From: Roseovarius dicentrarchi
GTDB taxonomy: Bacteria > Pseudomonadota > Alphaproteobacteria > Rhodobacterales > Rhodobacteraceae
Length of the DNA stretch: 64,000 nt
Direction of reading: 5' to 3'
Assembly: GCF_003316635.1 (NCBI RefSeq)
Contig: NZ_QNQP01000011.1
Coordinates: 50,362-114,361, forward strand
Position 1 is the first letter of the stretch; each line of letters opens with the position of its first letter. Below the pieces are notes generated by a model. It was not told where the DNA came from, did no database searches, and saw nothing but the letters and a program-made list of their open reading frames with translations. The position numbers and the translations under genes were made by a program. Below, in pieces: positions 46,910 through 56,275 of the stretch.

Positions 46910-47878
46910 ATGCATGACAATGCCCACGCCACTACTCCGTCGGGCTGGCGCCCCGACCGTCTGGACCGCCTGGAACAACTGGCGCGCGATATCGGCGCGA
47001 TCCGGGTGGCCGTCGTCTTTCCCGTTGACGGGCCCAGCCTGACCGGCGCGCTGGAAAGTCAGAAGCGCGGCCTGATCGTGGCTGTGCTGATCGGGCCGGC
47101 GGACCGGATCCGGCAGGTTGCCACCGACGAGGGGCTGGATCTGGGCGATACCGAAATCGTCGAGGCCGACACGCCGGAACTGGCCGCGCAGATGGCTGTC
47201 GAAATGGCGACCAGCGGCAAGGTCGAAGGGCTGAAAAAAGGCGCGCTGAAGACCAACATCCTGATGCATGCCGTCATCTCGGAAAAGGCGATGCGCACGG
47301 CCCGCCGGATCAGCCATGTCTTTGCCGTCGATGTGTCCAGCTACGAACGCCTGCTGTTCGTGTCGGACGCCGCGATCAACATCCGCCCCGATCTGGGCAC
47401 GCTGCGCGACATCACCGCCAACGCCATTGATCTGGCCCACGCGCTGGGGATCGAGCGACCCAAGGTGGCGCTGCTGTCCGCCTCGGAAAACATCAATGAG
47501 AAGATCGAGTCGACCATCTTTGCCGCCGCGATCTGCAAGATGTCGGACCGCGGCACCATCAAGGGCGCGGATGTGGACGGCCCGCTGGCGATGGATCTGG
47601 CGATTTCGCCGCGCGCGGCACAGATCAAGGGGATCAAATCGGATGTGGCGGGATATGCCGATATCCTGATCGTGCCGGATCTGGTGTCGGGCAATATTCT
47701 GGTCAAGGATCTGGATTATCTGGCCAATGCCGAAACCGCCGGCATCGTCATGGGCGCGGTCGTGCCCATCGCCCTGACCAGCCGCGCCGATACGGTGGAA
47801 CAACGCTGTGCATCGGCCGCGCTGGTCTGCCTTGTCGCGGCAAAAAAGCGGGCGGAGGGCAAGATCAATGAACGATAA
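46910..47878 (+). CDS. Phosphate acyltransferase (PTA/PTB family)
   Basis: A 322-residue enzyme of the phosphotransacetylase/phosphotransbutyrylase family, with LKKGALKTNILMHAVI, HVFAVDVSSYERLLFVSDAAINIRP (split), LLSASENINEKIEST and SDVAGYADILIVPDLVSGNIL. It interconverts acyl-CoA and acyl phosphate. It lacks the MaoC domain found in some relatives. It lies 26 bases after phaC and overlaps the kinase gene by 11 bases, suggesting that storage polymer and short-chain acyl metabolism are linked. Confidence 0.88.
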   Translation: MHDNAHATTPSGWRPDRLDRLEQLARDIGAIRVAVVFPVDGPSLTGALESQKRGLIVAVLIGPADRIRQVATDEGLDLGDTEIVEADTPELAAQMAVEMATSGKVEGLKKGALKTNILMHAVISEKAMRTARRISHVFAVDVSSYERLLFVSDAAINIRPDLGTLRDITANAIDLAHALGIERPKVALLSASENINEKIESTIFAAAICKMSDRGTIKGADVDGPLAMDLAISPRAAQIKGIKSDVAGYADILIVPDLVSGNILVKDLDYLANAETAGIVMGAVVPIALTSRADTVEQRCASAALVCLVAAKKRAEGKINER

Positions 47879-49067
47879 GCTGGTCGTCACCTTCAACGCC
47901 GGATCGTCCAGCCTGCGCTGCGGCGTGTTCCGTCTGGGCGCGGACGGGCCGGAGCCGCTGCGCAATTTTCACGTGCGCGGCCTGCCCGATGGCATGGTGC
48001 TATCGGCCAAAAACCTGACAGACAGCACCCAGACCGAAACCGATCTGGGCGCACCCGAAACGCCCGGCACCGCCCACCCCGAGGCACTGGCCCATGTGCT
48101 GGCCCGGCTGGACGCGCTGCAAGACCTTGGCGATATTGCCGCCTTCTCGCATCGCATCGTGCATGGCGGCGCGCAGTTTGCAGCGCCCGTCGTCATTGAT
48201 GACACCATTCTGGAGCAGCTGCAAAAGCTGGCCCAACTGGCCCCCAGCCACCAGCCTCACAACCTGCGCCCGATCCGGCAGGTGCAGCAGAAATACCCCG
48301 GCATTCCGCAAATCGGCTGCTTTGACACCGCGTTTCACCGCAGCAATCCGCGCGTTGCGCAGCTGTTCGGCCTGCCGCGCGATCTGGCCGAGGATGGCGT
48401 GCTGCGCTACGGGTTTCACGGGCTGTCTTATGACTATATCGCCAACAAACTGCGGCGCTCCTACCCCGATCTGGCGCCCAAACGCATCATCGTCGCGCAG
48501 CTGGGGCGCGGCGTCAGCATGTGTGCGATGGATGGCGGGCGCAGCGTTGCCACCACGATGGGCCTGACCGCGCTGGACGGGCTGCCGATGGGCGTGCGTT
48601 GCGGCGCCTTGGATCCCGGCGCGGTGCTGCACCTGATCATGGATCGCGGGCATAGCCCCGAGGATCTGCGTGACATGCTGTACGAGCGGTCGGGCCTGCT
48701 GGGCGTGTCGGGCATCAGCGGCGAGATGAACGACCTGCTGGCCAGCGACCGGTCTGAGGCGGCCGAGGCGGTGGATTTCTTTGCCTATCACTGCCGGCTG
48801 AATTTCGGCTCGCTTGCCGCCGCGATGGGCGGTGTGGATGGCGTCGTGCTGACCGGCGGCATGGCCGAACATATCCCGGCCCTGCGCGCCCGTCTGGTTG
48901 AGACGCTGGATTGGCTGGGCGCCGAGCTGGACGCGGGCGCGAATGCCGATGGCGGGCCGCTGCTGACGACACCGGGCAGCCGCCTGCCGGTTTTGATGCT
49001 ACCCACCGACGAAGAACGGGTACTGGCGCGCCAAGCCTATGCCGCGCTGGAAGGCGGCCGGGCCTGA
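47868..49067 (+). CDS. ackA: Acetate/propionate family kinase with altered active-site loop
   Basis: A 399-residue acetokinase-family protein from ATG 47868 (GGAGGG about 7 bases upstream). N10 (FNAGSSS), R96 (HRIVHGG), H184 (GFHG), R244 and the C-terminal TDEE are kept. In the nucleotide/phosphate loop the usual HLGNG is QLGRG, so H208 and N211 of the classical enzyme are Q211 and R214 here, and SGDIDP is CGALDP. It would pair with the upstream acyltransferase to make or use acyl phosphate; activity or specificity may differ. Confidence 0.85.
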   Translation: MNDKLVVTFNAGSSSLRCGVFRLGADGPEPLRNFHVRGLPDGMVLSAKNLTDSTQTETDLGAPETPGTAHPEALAHVLARLDALQDLGDIAAFSHRIVHGGAQFAAPVVIDDTILEQLQKLAQLAPSHQPHNLRPIRQVQQKYPGIPQIGCFDTAFHRSNPRVAQLFGLPRDLAEDGVLRYGFHGLSYDYIANKLRRSYPDLAPKRIIVAQLGRGVSMCAMDGGRSVATTMGLTALDGLPMGVRCGALDPGAVLHLIMDRGHSPEDLRDMLYERSGLLGVSGISGEMNDLLASDRSEAAEAVDFFAYHCRLNFGSLAAAMGGVDGVVLTGGMAEHIPALRARLVETLDWLGAELDAGANADGGPLLTTPGSRLPVLMLPTDEERVLARQAYAALEGGRA

Positions 49068-49073
49068 CCAAAC

Positions 49074-49109
49074 GATGCGGCGGGCAGGCAGATTGCGCCC
49101 CGCCGCATC
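49074..49109. terminator. Bidirectional terminator between ackA-like and phasin genes
   Basis: A perfect 11-base stem, GATGCGGCGGG (49074-49084) with CCCGCCGCATC (49099-49109), with a 14-base loop, fills the short gap between the two convergent genes. Confidence 0.65.
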
Positions 49110-49112
49110 GCG

Positions 49113-49544
49113 TCACACCGGATCGGAGTCGGCGGTCTGGGCGGCGCGCTTGGTGTTGGCGGCGGTTTCTTGCAACGCCTCCATTTCATTGCGCACCAGC
49201 GCATCGGCGCAGTTTCTGACCAGTTCGGCGCACTGCTGGGCGTCTTCTGTCAGGCGCTTCATCGCGCCGGCCTGAAAATCGGAAACTTCCTTGATCGCGC
49301 CCGCCGGGTCATTGCCGCCCTCGGCGGCGATGCGGCGACCCGCATCGATCAGCGCCTGCGTTGCATCCTGCCTGCGCCGGAACCACGCCGTCGAGAAGGT
49401 TTCGATCTGGTCCCAGATCCGCTCTTGCGCTTCAAACATGTGCTTGCTCTGCGGTGTCAGGAACAGTGGATTTGCCGTGAACAGAACCTGAGACGCGTTC
49501 AGGGCCTTTTCCTGCGCATCTGTAGTGTTTTCATGACGTGACAT
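49113..49544 (-). CDS. Phasin family protein
   Basis: A 143-residue helical, Ala/Gln/Glu-rich protein with the phasin-type region IWDQIETFSTAWFRRRQDATQ and no signal or membrane segment. Phasins coat PHA granules. AAGGA stands 7 bases before ATG 49544. It is encoded on the opposite strand from phaC with its own promoter facing the universal stress gene. Confidence 0.85.
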   Translation of the reverse strand: MSRHENTTDAQEKALNASQVLFTANPLFLTPQSKHMFEAQERIWDQIETFSTAWFRRRQDATQALIDAGRRIAAEGGNDPAGAIKEVSDFQAGAMKRLTEDAQQCAELVRNCADALVRNEMEALQETAANTKRAAQTADSDPV

Positions 49545-49778
49545 CTTGCTATCCTTTTAAATTGAGACCTTTTCCTGCGTCGATGATAGCCTGTGTTTTG
49601 CGCTGCCACATTAACCAGCATCAAGTACCGGCATCGCAGCCCGGCCACCGGCAAGGTTCTGCCGCGTGATGGCTGTAAACCATGCTTATATGCGAATCGT
49701 CGCGCGCAGTTTGCGCCAAGTCAATGTCGCCCCCGCGCGGCATGTCAGAATAGGCAAATAACCCGAAAGAGGCACAAA

Positions 49779-50198
49779 ATGTATAAACACATCCTGATTT
49801 CAACCGACGGATCGGAGCTGTCCCTCAAAGGGGTCGAACATGGCATCGGTCTGGCCAAGGAAAACGCCGCCAAGGTCACCGTTCTTACCGTCAGCCAGCC
49901 TTATCCACTGCAAAGCGCCGCAACGCTCGATTCCTGGAGCGCCGCACAGACCAAACACGCCCAGGAGGCGCTGGCCAAGGCCAAGGAAATCGCAGCGCGT
50001 CATGGCGTGGAGATCACCGCGCGTCAGGAGTCCAACGATTCCGCCGCAGAGGCGATTGTGGACACTGCGCAGAAACTGGGCTGCGATCTGATCGTCATGG
50101 CGTCGCACGGGCGGCGCGGCTTCAGCCGCCTGCTGCTGGGCAGCCAGACCTCCGAAGTGGTCAGCCACAGCCCGATCCCGGTGCTGGTCGTCCGCTAG
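49779..50198 (+). CDS. Universal stress protein
   Basis: A 139-residue UspA-fold protein with ILISTDGSELSLKGVEHG at the N-terminus and the ATP-binding motif VMASHGRRGFSRLLLGSQTSEVVSHSPIPVLVV (split here) matching G-2x-G-9x-G-(S/T). AGAGG precedes ATG 49779. Such proteins accompany stress and oxygen-limitation responses. It is divergent from the phasin gene. Confidence 0.93.
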   Translation: MYKHILISTDGSELSLKGVEHGIGLAKENAAKVTVLTVSQPYPLQSAATLDSWSAAQTKHAQEALAKAKEIAARHGVEITARQESNDSAAEAIVDTAQKLGCDLIVMASHGRRGFSRLLLGSQTSEVVSHSPIPVLVVR

Positions 50199-50209
50199 AT
50201 CATGCAAAA

Positions 50210-50235
50210 GCGCGGTGCGCTATGTCACACCGCGC
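50210..50235 (+). terminator. Hairpin downstream of the universal stress gene
   Basis: GCGCGGTG (50210-50217) pairs with CACCGCGC (50228-50235) across a 10-base loop, 12 bases after the stop. A T-rich tail is lacking, so efficiency is uncertain. Confidence 0.5.
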
Positions 50236-50240
50236 CATTC

Positions 50241-50265
50241 TCACGCCCGCTCTGACCGGGCGTGA
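50241..50265. repeat. Inverted repeat at the speB 3' end
   Basis: A perfect 9-base inverted repeat, TCACGCCCG (50241-50249) and CGGGCGTGA (50257-50265), includes the speB stop codon. It may add to termination between the convergent genes. Confidence 0.45.
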
Positions 50266-51215
50266 AAAATGAAGCCCATGAAGTTCAGCAGGATCTGCGC
50301 GGCCAGCGTGGCGGTGTTGCCGGTGTGGTCATAATCGGGCGCCACCTCGACCAGATCCATGCCCACCACCTCGTGCCGCTGCGCCAGCGCCTGTAGCATC
50401 TCCAGCACTTCGTAATACAGGAACCCCCCGTGGCTGGGCGTGCCGGTGCCCGGCGCGATGGAGGGGCAGAACCCGTCAATATCAATCGTGACATAGACCC
50501 GCGCGCCCTTGGGGATGCGGTCAATCACCGCCTCGGCGCCCAGTTTGCGCATCTGGCGCACCGACAGGATATCAGACCCCATTTCGCGCGCCGCCTCGTA
50601 GCCGTCGCGCGCGGTAGAGGAGACGTTGCGGATGCCCACCTGCGTCTGGCCGGTGACATAGGGTTTTTCGGCAGCGCGGCGCAGGCAGTTGCCATGGCCA
50701 AACCGCACCCCATGCCGCACATCGACGAAATCCAGATGCGCGTCGATCTGGAAGATGTGGATGTCGCCATGCCCCTCGAACGCGTCGATGCAGGGGATAT
50801 TCACCGAATGATCCCCGCCCAGCACCACCGGCAGCGCGCCCGCATCCAGTATCGCGCGCACGCCGTCGCGGATATTGTCATGGCTGGTGCCGGTATCGGT
50901 ATGCACCATATCCGCGTCGCCCAGATCGACGATGCGCACCGTTTCGGGCAGGTAGGTGCAATCATCCTCGTGATCATAGGCGCCGCCCAGCCCGAAGGAA
51001 AACAGCGTCGATGCCTCGCGGATCGCGCGCGGGCCAAACCGCGCGCCGGACCGGTATTGCGTGCCCAGATCGAAGGGCGCGCCCAGCACGGCGATATCGG
51101 CGTCGATCTGGCCCCAGTCGGCCACATAGGGCCGCTTGCCAAAGGTGGGAATGCCCACGAATGGCAGGTTCAGACGGGGCTTGGCGGGCTGGCCCGCGCT
51201 GTCATTGGTTGTCAT
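50241..51215 (-). CDS. speB: Agmatinase (ureohydrolase family)
   Basis: A 324-residue Mn-dependent ureohydrolase converting agmatine to putrescine and urea. Metal motifs are GGDHS, QIDAHLD and the DID of VTIDIDGF. The third motif reads DIDGFCPSIAPGTGTPSHGG, with Cys in place of the usual Asp before Pro; the two metal aspartates are intact. Related guanidino substrates cannot be excluded. ATG 51215 is used. Confidence 0.9.
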   Translation of the reverse strand: MTTNDSAGQPAKPRLNLPFVGIPTFGKRPYVADWGQIDADIAVLGAPFDLGTQYRSGARFGPRAIREASTLFSFGLGGAYDHEDDCTYLPETVRIVDLGDADMVHTDTGTSHDNIRDGVRAILDAGALPVVLGGDHSVNIPCIDAFEGHGDIHIFQIDAHLDFVDVRHGVRFGHGNCLRRAAEKPYVTGQTQVGIRNVSSTARDGYEAAREMGSDILSVRQMRKLGAEAVIDRIPKGARVYVTIDIDGFCPSIAPGTGTPSHGGFLYYEVLEMLQALAQRHEVVGMDLVEVAPDYDHTGNTATLAAQILLNFMGFIFHARSERA

Positions 51216-51300
51216 GGCGCACTCCCTTTTTGCGCCTGCATGTTTCAGCAGAGCGCAGGGATGCGCAAGGCGCTTGCCACCCGCGCCGCCAATAAAATGC

Positions 51301-51576
51301 CTAGAGCGCTGGCAGCAGGTACAGCCCCAGCGCCACCAGCATATAGGCGCCCAGCACGGCATTGAACCCGCGCCGCCACGCGGGCGCCGCCGACAGCCCC
51401 AGATAAGCGGACAGAATGATGCGCGCCTTCAGCAGCGCCAGCAGCAGGACGATGCCGCCCGCAACACGCCCGTCAAAGCCGTGACCAATGGCAGCCGCGA
51501 CCACCGCGCTCAGCCCGCTCAAGCCGATCAGCGCCAGCCAGGCGCGCGCCAGTGTATCGGGGCGCGCCGCGCTCAT
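51301..51576 (-). CDS. Cytochrome c oxidase subunit IV-like / NorF-like membrane protein
   Basis: A 91-residue protein with three helices (about 13-30, 37-55 and 68-88), starting at ATG 51576 overlapping the stop of the subunit III-like gene. The pair is like NorE-NorF of denitrifiers or small oxidase assembly pairs. No norCB or catalytic oxidase gene is near. Confidence 0.75.
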   Translation of the reverse strand: MSAARPDTLARAWLALIGLSGLSAVVAAAIGHGFDGRVAGGIVLLLALLKARIILSAYLGLSAAPAWRRGFNAVLGAYMLVALGLYLLPAL

Positions 51577-52130
51577 GCCAGCAGGTACACGATGGGAAAC
51601 AACAGCACCCAGATCAGATCGACCATGTGCCAAAATGCTGCGCCCATTTCGATATTATCCACAGAGTCGCGCCACATCACCAGCAATATGACGACTATTC
51701 CCGCGATCACATGCGCCACGTGAAACCCGGTCAGCAGGTAGTAGAACATGAAAAACGGGTGCGTGTCATAGGTGATGCCCTGCGCCGCCTTATCCGCATA
51801 TTCGGCGCCCTTGATGACCAGAAACACCGCGCCCAATACAGCCGCGCCGGCCAGCGCCAGCCGCGCCGCGCCCCGCCGGCCTGCCATACGAAAGCGCAGC
51901 GCCAGCGCGGCCAGATACCCGCTGGTGATCAGGACGATGGTATTCAGTGCGGCGCCGGTGCGGTGCAGATGCGACTGCGCCTCGGCAAAGCCCGAAGGAT
52001 CGGTCAGCCGCACGGACAGGAACGCGGCCAGCCCGGCGCCAAAGACCAGCAGTTCGCTGATGATCAGCACCCAGATCATCAGATCGCCGGGCAATTCGTC
52101 CAGCAGGGAGGGCGGGGATGGCGCGGTCAT
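51573..52130 (-). CDS. Cytochrome c oxidase subunit III-like (NorE-like) protein
   Basis: A 185-residue protein with five helices and the heme-copper oxidase subunit III features LPGDLMIWVLIISELLVFGAG, an ITYDTHPFFMFYYLLTGFHVAHVI segment and AAFWHMVDLIWVLLFPIVYLLA. It is short, like NorE. ATG 52130 is taken; a GTG upstream would add a poor N-terminus. It lies 72 bases after the DUF1513 gene stop and may be a separate unit. Confidence 0.83.
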   Translation of the reverse strand: MTAPSPPSLLDELPGDLMIWVLIISELLVFGAGLAAFLSVRLTDPSGFAEAQSHLHRTGAALNTIVLITSGYLAALALRFRMAGRRGAARLALAGAAVLGAVFLVIKGAEYADKAAQGITYDTHPFFMFYYLLTGFHVAHVIAGIVVILLVMWRDSVDNIEMGAAFWHMVDLIWVLLFPIVYLLA

Positions 52131-52202
52131 GGCATCGCTCCGGTCGGGCGGGCAGTTCAGATCCTCGGTAACGCGAACGCCGCCGCGATCCAAGGGGCAG
52201 CG

Positions 52203-53270
52203 TCACAGCGCGACCAGATGATTATCCCACATCAGCGCCGGATGCCCGGCGCGCCGCGCCTCTGGCCCCAGCCGCCACAGATCGCCGGTGCCGGATGCCA
52301 CCAGCAGACCGCCCCGGCAGGGCGCCACGCCGCAGGCATCGGCAATGGCGCGGCTGGACAGATGTTGCGCGGTGCCCGTGTCATAAAGTTGCACAATGCC
52401 GCCGCGCGGCGATGTCACCGCAACCTCGCGCTGGTTTGCAGCGAAGGCCACGCTGCCGACATAGCCCTGCATCGCGTGCAGATCCGCCTCGGGCGCGGTA
52501 CACAGGCGCAACGCCCCGCCGCGACGGTGCAACCCGGCCAGCGCCGGCCCCGCGTCGCCGCCCTGCCATTGCAGGCCAAAGGCGACCTCGCCCCGGCGGG
52601 ACAGGGCGATATGGCGGATCGACCCCTTGTGCATGTCGGGGGGCAATGCGGCGCTCTCAGTAACGTGGCCATCCTCGATATAGGCCAGATTGGGCTGCAT
52701 CACCGGAATGTTCAGCTTGGTCCGGCCGGATGCGGGGTGCGTTTCGATCCCGCCATTGGCGACGACCAGCACATCACTGGCGGGCATGCGCCGTATCTCG
52801 TGTGGGCCGGTGCCGCCGCTGAGAAACTCTCCGGCGCGCGCGTAGCCATGCGCGGCGTCCCAGACGCCGATAATGCCGCGCGCCGCCTCATAATCGTTTT
52901 CGGTGGTATAAAGCCATTGGCCATCCAACGAAAACGCCCCATGCCCGTAGAAATGCCGCCCCTCCGGCGCCGTAAGCCGCGCGGTTTCGCGCCCGGCCGC
53001 GCAGTCGATCACAACCGCAAAAGTGCCGGGACGGCGGGCAAAGGCCACAGCCTCGGGGCGGCTGGGATGCGCAGCGGCGGCGTGGCCCCTGCCCGGCAGC
53101 GCGATCTGAAACCGCAGGTCCAGATCCGCCCCTATCCCGCAAAGCGCAAAGCCGCCCCCCGGCAGGCCCGCCGCCGACAGCCATGCAGGCGCACCCGCAT
53201 CGGCCCAGGTGGCCGCCGGCACCAGCCCCGTGGCCAAAAGCCCCGCGATAAATCCGCGTCTGCTGGCCAC
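52203..53270 (-). CDS. DUF1513 domain-containing protein
   Basis: A 355-residue protein with a Tat-like N-terminus (ASRRGFIAGLLATG) and a beta-propeller-like repeat body (FYGHGAFSLDGQWLYTTEND, SGGTGPHEIRRMP). It starts at GTG 53270, 4 bases after the imelysin stop, with GGGGA upstream. DUF1513 genes commonly end imelysin/di-heme iron loci, and a periplasmic role in iron handling is inferred. Confidence 0.85.
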   Translation of the reverse strand: MASRRGFIAGLLATGLVPAATWADAGAPAWLSAAGLPGGGFALCGIGADLDLRFQIALPGRGHAAAAHPSRPEAVAFARRPGTFAVVIDCAAGRETARLTAPEGRHFYGHGAFSLDGQWLYTTENDYEAARGIIGVWDAAHGYARAGEFLSGGTGPHEIRRMPASDVLVVANGGIETHPASGRTKLNIPVMQPNLAYIEDGHVTESAALPPDMHKGSIRHIALSRRGEVAFGLQWQGGDAGPALAGLHRRGGALRLCTAPEADLHAMQGYVGSVAFAANQREVAVTSPRGGIVQLYDTGTAQHLSSRAIADACGVAPCRGGLLVASGTGDLWRLGPEARRAGHPALMWDNHLVAL

Positions 53271-53274
53271 CGCG

Positions 53275-54288
53275 TCAGTCCCCGTCCATCGCGTTGAACC
53301 CGGACGCAACGCCCAGATGCGGCCCCAGATCGGCCTGCACGATATCGCGGACGTTGTTGATGGCCCGTTGCAGCGATTCCACCCGCAGGCGGCCTTGCGG
53401 ATCAGCGACGCCGGCAAACAGCGGATCATCCAGCGCGGCGGCATCCTGCACGGCGCTGGCAAAGCCTGCTTGCACTGCCTCCGCCAGCGCGGGATCGCCC
53501 TGCGCCAGAATTGCCGCCAGATCGCCGAGCGCCTCCAGTGACAGCGCCACATTGCGCAGGGGACGGCCCGCGCGCCATGCCTCGGCCCGTTTCGGGTGCG
53601 GCGCGTCGAAGCTGCCCAGCGGACGGCCCAGCCGGGTGTCTGCGGTGAATTGCAGGCCATAGGTCAGCGCCTTGAACAGCTCCTGCACCGCCTCATCTTC
53701 GGTGCGGTAGGGGCTGCCTTGGCCGGGGTTTTGCAGCGCGGCGGCGTAGCCATCCTGCCAATCTGACAGAATGGCGTGGCTGAGTGCGGCGATGTCTGCG
53801 GCCATGACCTGCACCAGTCGGCAGCGATAGGCGGAATCGCCCAGCGCCTGCATATCGGCGTCATACAGCATCAACTCCAGCGCGTAGAACCCGCGTGCGG
53901 CGATGGACACGTCGGCGAAGGCGCTGGCGCTGTCCACACCCGGATCGGCGTCCGCGATCAGCCCCCGCAGGCTGCGCGGGGTCAACCCGCGTGTGTCGGG
54001 CCAGAACGCCAGCGCAAAGGCACGGTCGCCCGTCTCGCTGGGGCCAAAGCGCAGGTGGCTGGCCGACACCCAGGCATCGAACGCCGCCTGATACGCTTCG
54101 CGCAGGGCCGGGTTCGTGGCGGTGCAATCCGCGCGGGCCGCATCCTCCAGCGCGTCGCCGCTGGCGGCCAGCGCCGTGTAGCGCGGCAGGATATGGTCGC
54201 GCACAGCGTCCTGCACGATGTCGCTGGCGGATTGGGCCACAGCGGCGACGGGCAGACACAGGGCAAGGCAGAGGGCGGTAAAACGCAT
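53275..54288 (-). CDS. Imelysin family protein with variant motif
   Basis: A 337-residue periplasmic protein with a signal peptide (1-18, AVAQ). The imelysin/EfeO-type fold is all-helical. The GxHxxE metal-site motif reads G133-F-Y135-A-L-E138, so His is replaced by Tyr. It lies directly after the di-heme protein gene (3 bases). It may be a partner of the canonical imelysin at 57608-58870 rather than an independent metal binder. Confidence 0.87.
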   Translation of the reverse strand: MRFTALCLALCLPVAAVAQSASDIVQDAVRDHILPRYTALAASGDALEDAARADCTATNPALREAYQAAFDAWVSASHLRFGPSETGDRAFALAFWPDTRGLTPRSLRGLIADADPGVDSASAFADVSIAARGFYALELMLYDADMQALGDSAYRCRLVQVMAADIAALSHAILSDWQDGYAAALQNPGQGSPYRTEDEAVQELFKALTYGLQFTADTRLGRPLGSFDAPHPKRAEAWRAGRPLRNVALSLEALGDLAAILAQGDPALAEAVQAGFASAVQDAAALDDPLFAGVADPQGRLRVESLQRAINNVRDIVQADLGPHLGVASGFNAMDGD

Positions 54289-54291
54289 ATG

Positions 54292-55803
54292 TTACAGGCT
54301 TTCCAGATAGGTAATCAGCGCGGCGCGATCCTCGGGCGGCATCGCGGCGACGGTGTCGCGCGCTGTCTGCGCCTCGCCGCCATGCCACAGCACCGCCTCC
54401 AGCAGGGACCGCGCGCGACCGTCATGCAGAAAATAGGTGTGGCCGCTGACACGTTCGGTCAGGCCGATCCCCCACAGCGGCGGGGTGCGCCATTCGCGCC
54501 CGTTTGCCCGCGCCTCGGGGCGGTTATCGGCCAGCCCCTCGCCCATGTCGTGCAGCAGCATATCGGTATGCGGCCAGATCAGCTGAAAGCTCTGCTCGGG
54601 CTGGCCATCCAGCCGGTGGGTGACGAATTTGGGCCGGTGGCAGGAGGCGCAGCCGGTGTCGTGAAACACCTGCTTGCCGCGCAGCACCTCGGGCGCGCCC
54701 GGATCGCGCCGGGCGGGCACGCCCAGATTGCGGCTGTAGAACGTGACCAGATCCAGCCCTTCGGCATCGAATTCAAATTCGCGGTCGTCGCCGTCGCCAT
54801 GCGGGGCGGTCTGGCAGGCGTCCTGAATGGTGGTGCATTCGCCGAACGGATCGGCAAAGAGCGGGTTGGATATGCCGATATCGCCCGCGAATGCGCCGGC
54901 GCTTTGCTCGCGCACGGTGGGGCTGCCGGCCTTCAGGCCGAACCGGCCCAGCATCGGCATGTCATATTCGACCGACCAGACGATATTGGCGCGGCCCGAT
55001 ATGCCGTCGCCGTCCAGATCATCGGGATCGGCGTAGGCCAGGATATCGGCGGCCGGGATCGCCTCCAGCAGGCCGAGGCCGATCATCTGCGGCGCGATGC
55101 GCGGGCTGAGCATCGCATCCGGGTGCAGCGGGCCATAGCCCAGATCGGCGGCGGTATAGGTCGGGCGGCGCAGGCTGGCCACCTCGCCGCCGGAGAGTTC
55201 GACCGGGATCTCCTCATACGCGATGTGCATCCGGTATTCGGCGGGGATGCCGGGCAGCGCGTGATCCTGCAACTGCGTGCCGTAGGTCGGATCGGGGGCG
55301 GTGCCCAGATATTCCTCGATTTCGTTCAGCGCCGCCGCCTCATCCGGGATGGAGATGCGCAGGAACATCGACACGGCGTTGTCGCCTGGCCCTTCGGGCG
55401 GGTGGCCGCGCCCGTCCTTGATATGGCAGCGCTGGCAGGACCGCGCGTTGAACAGCGGCCCCAGCCCGTCAGAGGCCAGCGTGGAGGATGGCGACGACAC
55501 CCAGATCTTGCGAAACAGGCCATTGCCGACCTTGAATTTCAGCTCGTCCTCGAAGGTGATGTTGCCGGACGGGTCGGAAAACGCGTCGGCGGTGTCGCGC
55601 ACACGCACCGTTGCGGCGCCGGCGGGGCGCTCCTCGAACTGTTCGGGCGCGGTAAAGTCAGAAGCAGGCTGCGTGACCTTCGCCACCCTGCCCGCCTCCT
55701 CGCTCGTGCGCGGGACGATGTCCAGATGCGGCTCGTCCAGCGGGCCGGCCAGGGCCGGCGCCGCCATGACCAGCGCAGCGGCGCAAAGGCTATTCCGCCT
55801 CAT
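54292..55803 (-). CDS. Di-heme oxidoreductase (DUF1111, putative thiol oxidoreductase)
   Basis: A 503-residue secreted protein with two CxxCH heme sites, in [13 protein letters not shown] and [12 protein letters not shown]. It has the DUF1111 pattern LFNARSC and [11 protein letters not shown], and a signal peptide from M55803 ([19 protein letters not shown]). It probably passes electrons to or from iron in the periplasm. It overlaps the bfr end by 14 bases; an alternative start at 55830 would overlap more. Confidence 0.88.
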   Translation of the reverse strand: MRRNSLCAAALVMAAPALAGPLDEPHLDIVPRTSEEAGRVAKVTQPASDFTAPEQFEERPAGAATVRVRDTADAFSDPSGNITFEDELKFKVGNGLFRKIWVSSPSSTLASDGLGPLFNARSCQRCHIKDGRGHPPEGPGDNAVSMFLRISIPDEAAALNEIEEYLGTAPDPTYGTQLQDHALPGIPAEYRMHIAYEEIPVELSGGEVASLRRPTYTAADLGYGPLHPDAMLSPRIAPQMIGLGLLEAIPAADILAYADPDDLDGDGISGRANIVWSVEYDMPMLGRFGLKAGSPTVREQSAGAFAGDIGISNPLFADPFGECTTIQDACQTAPHGDGDDREFEFDAEGLDLVTFYSRNLGVPARRDPGAPEVLRGKQVFHDTGCASCHRPKFVTHRLDGQPEQSFQLIWPHTDMLLHDMGEGLADNRPEARANGREWRTPPLWGIGLTERVSGHTYFLHDGRARSLLEAVLWHGGEAQTARDTVAAMPPEDRAALITYLESL

Positions 55804-56275
55804 CCATTTTCGATGCGTTAAGCTGTGCATACTTCTCTTCGCCCAGTTTCTCGACCAGATCGAGCTGCGTTTCGAGAAAGTCGATATGCCCCTCTTCGTC
55901 GGCCATCAACTCTTCGAACAGGTTTTTCGACACATAGTCGCCCACCTCTTCGCAGTATTTGCGCGCCTCGGCATAAAGCGTGCGCGCCTCATGTTCCGCC
56001 GCCAGATCGCATTCCAGCGTTTCCTTGGGCGTCTGGCCGATGCGCAGTGGGTCAAGCTTTTGCAGGTTTGGATGACCGCCAAGGAACAGGATGCGCGCGA
56101 TCAGCTTGTCCGCGTGGTTCATCTCTTCGATGCTTTCCTCGCGGCTTTTGCGGGCCATGTGGCCCAGGCCCCAATCCTCTTGCAGGCGGTAATGCAGCCA
56201 ATACTGGCTGACGGCCGTCAATTCTGCGCGCAGGGCGGTGTTGAGGTATTCAATAGCTTTCTTGTCGCCGTTCAT
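55790..56275 (-). CDS. bfr: Bacterioferritin
   Basis: A 161-residue heme-containing ferritin storing iron in the cytoplasm. Ferroxidase ligands E18, E51 and H54 and the heme ligand M52 are at the canonical positions, with matching acids and His near 127-130. AGGAAA precedes ATG 56275. Its start lies inside the end of bfd, so the two are coupled. Confidence 0.95.
   Translation of the reverse strand: MNGDKKAIEYLNTALRAELTAVSQYWLHYRLQEDWGLGHMARKSREESIEEMNHADKLIARILFLGGHPNLQKLDPLRIGQTPKETLECDLAAEHEARTLYAEARKYCEEVGDYVSKNLFEELMADEEGHIDFLETQLDLVEKLGEEKYAQLNASKMDEAE

Noticed and set aside
49545..49778. Possible FNR or PhaR sites in the phasin/universal-stress spacer
   Set aside because: Only half-sites (TGC- and TCAA-type) could be seen, with no full palindrome, so no site is claimed.
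50241..51215. Loss of an active-site Asp in agmatinase (DIDGFCP)
   Set aside because: The changed residue is the Asp before Pro, which is not one of the metal aspartates. The metal ligands are intact, so inactivation is not claimed.
53776..55821. A 681-codon plus-strand frame
   Set aside because: It is antisense to the second imelysin and the di-heme protein, both with signal peptides and motifs. No family match was seen.
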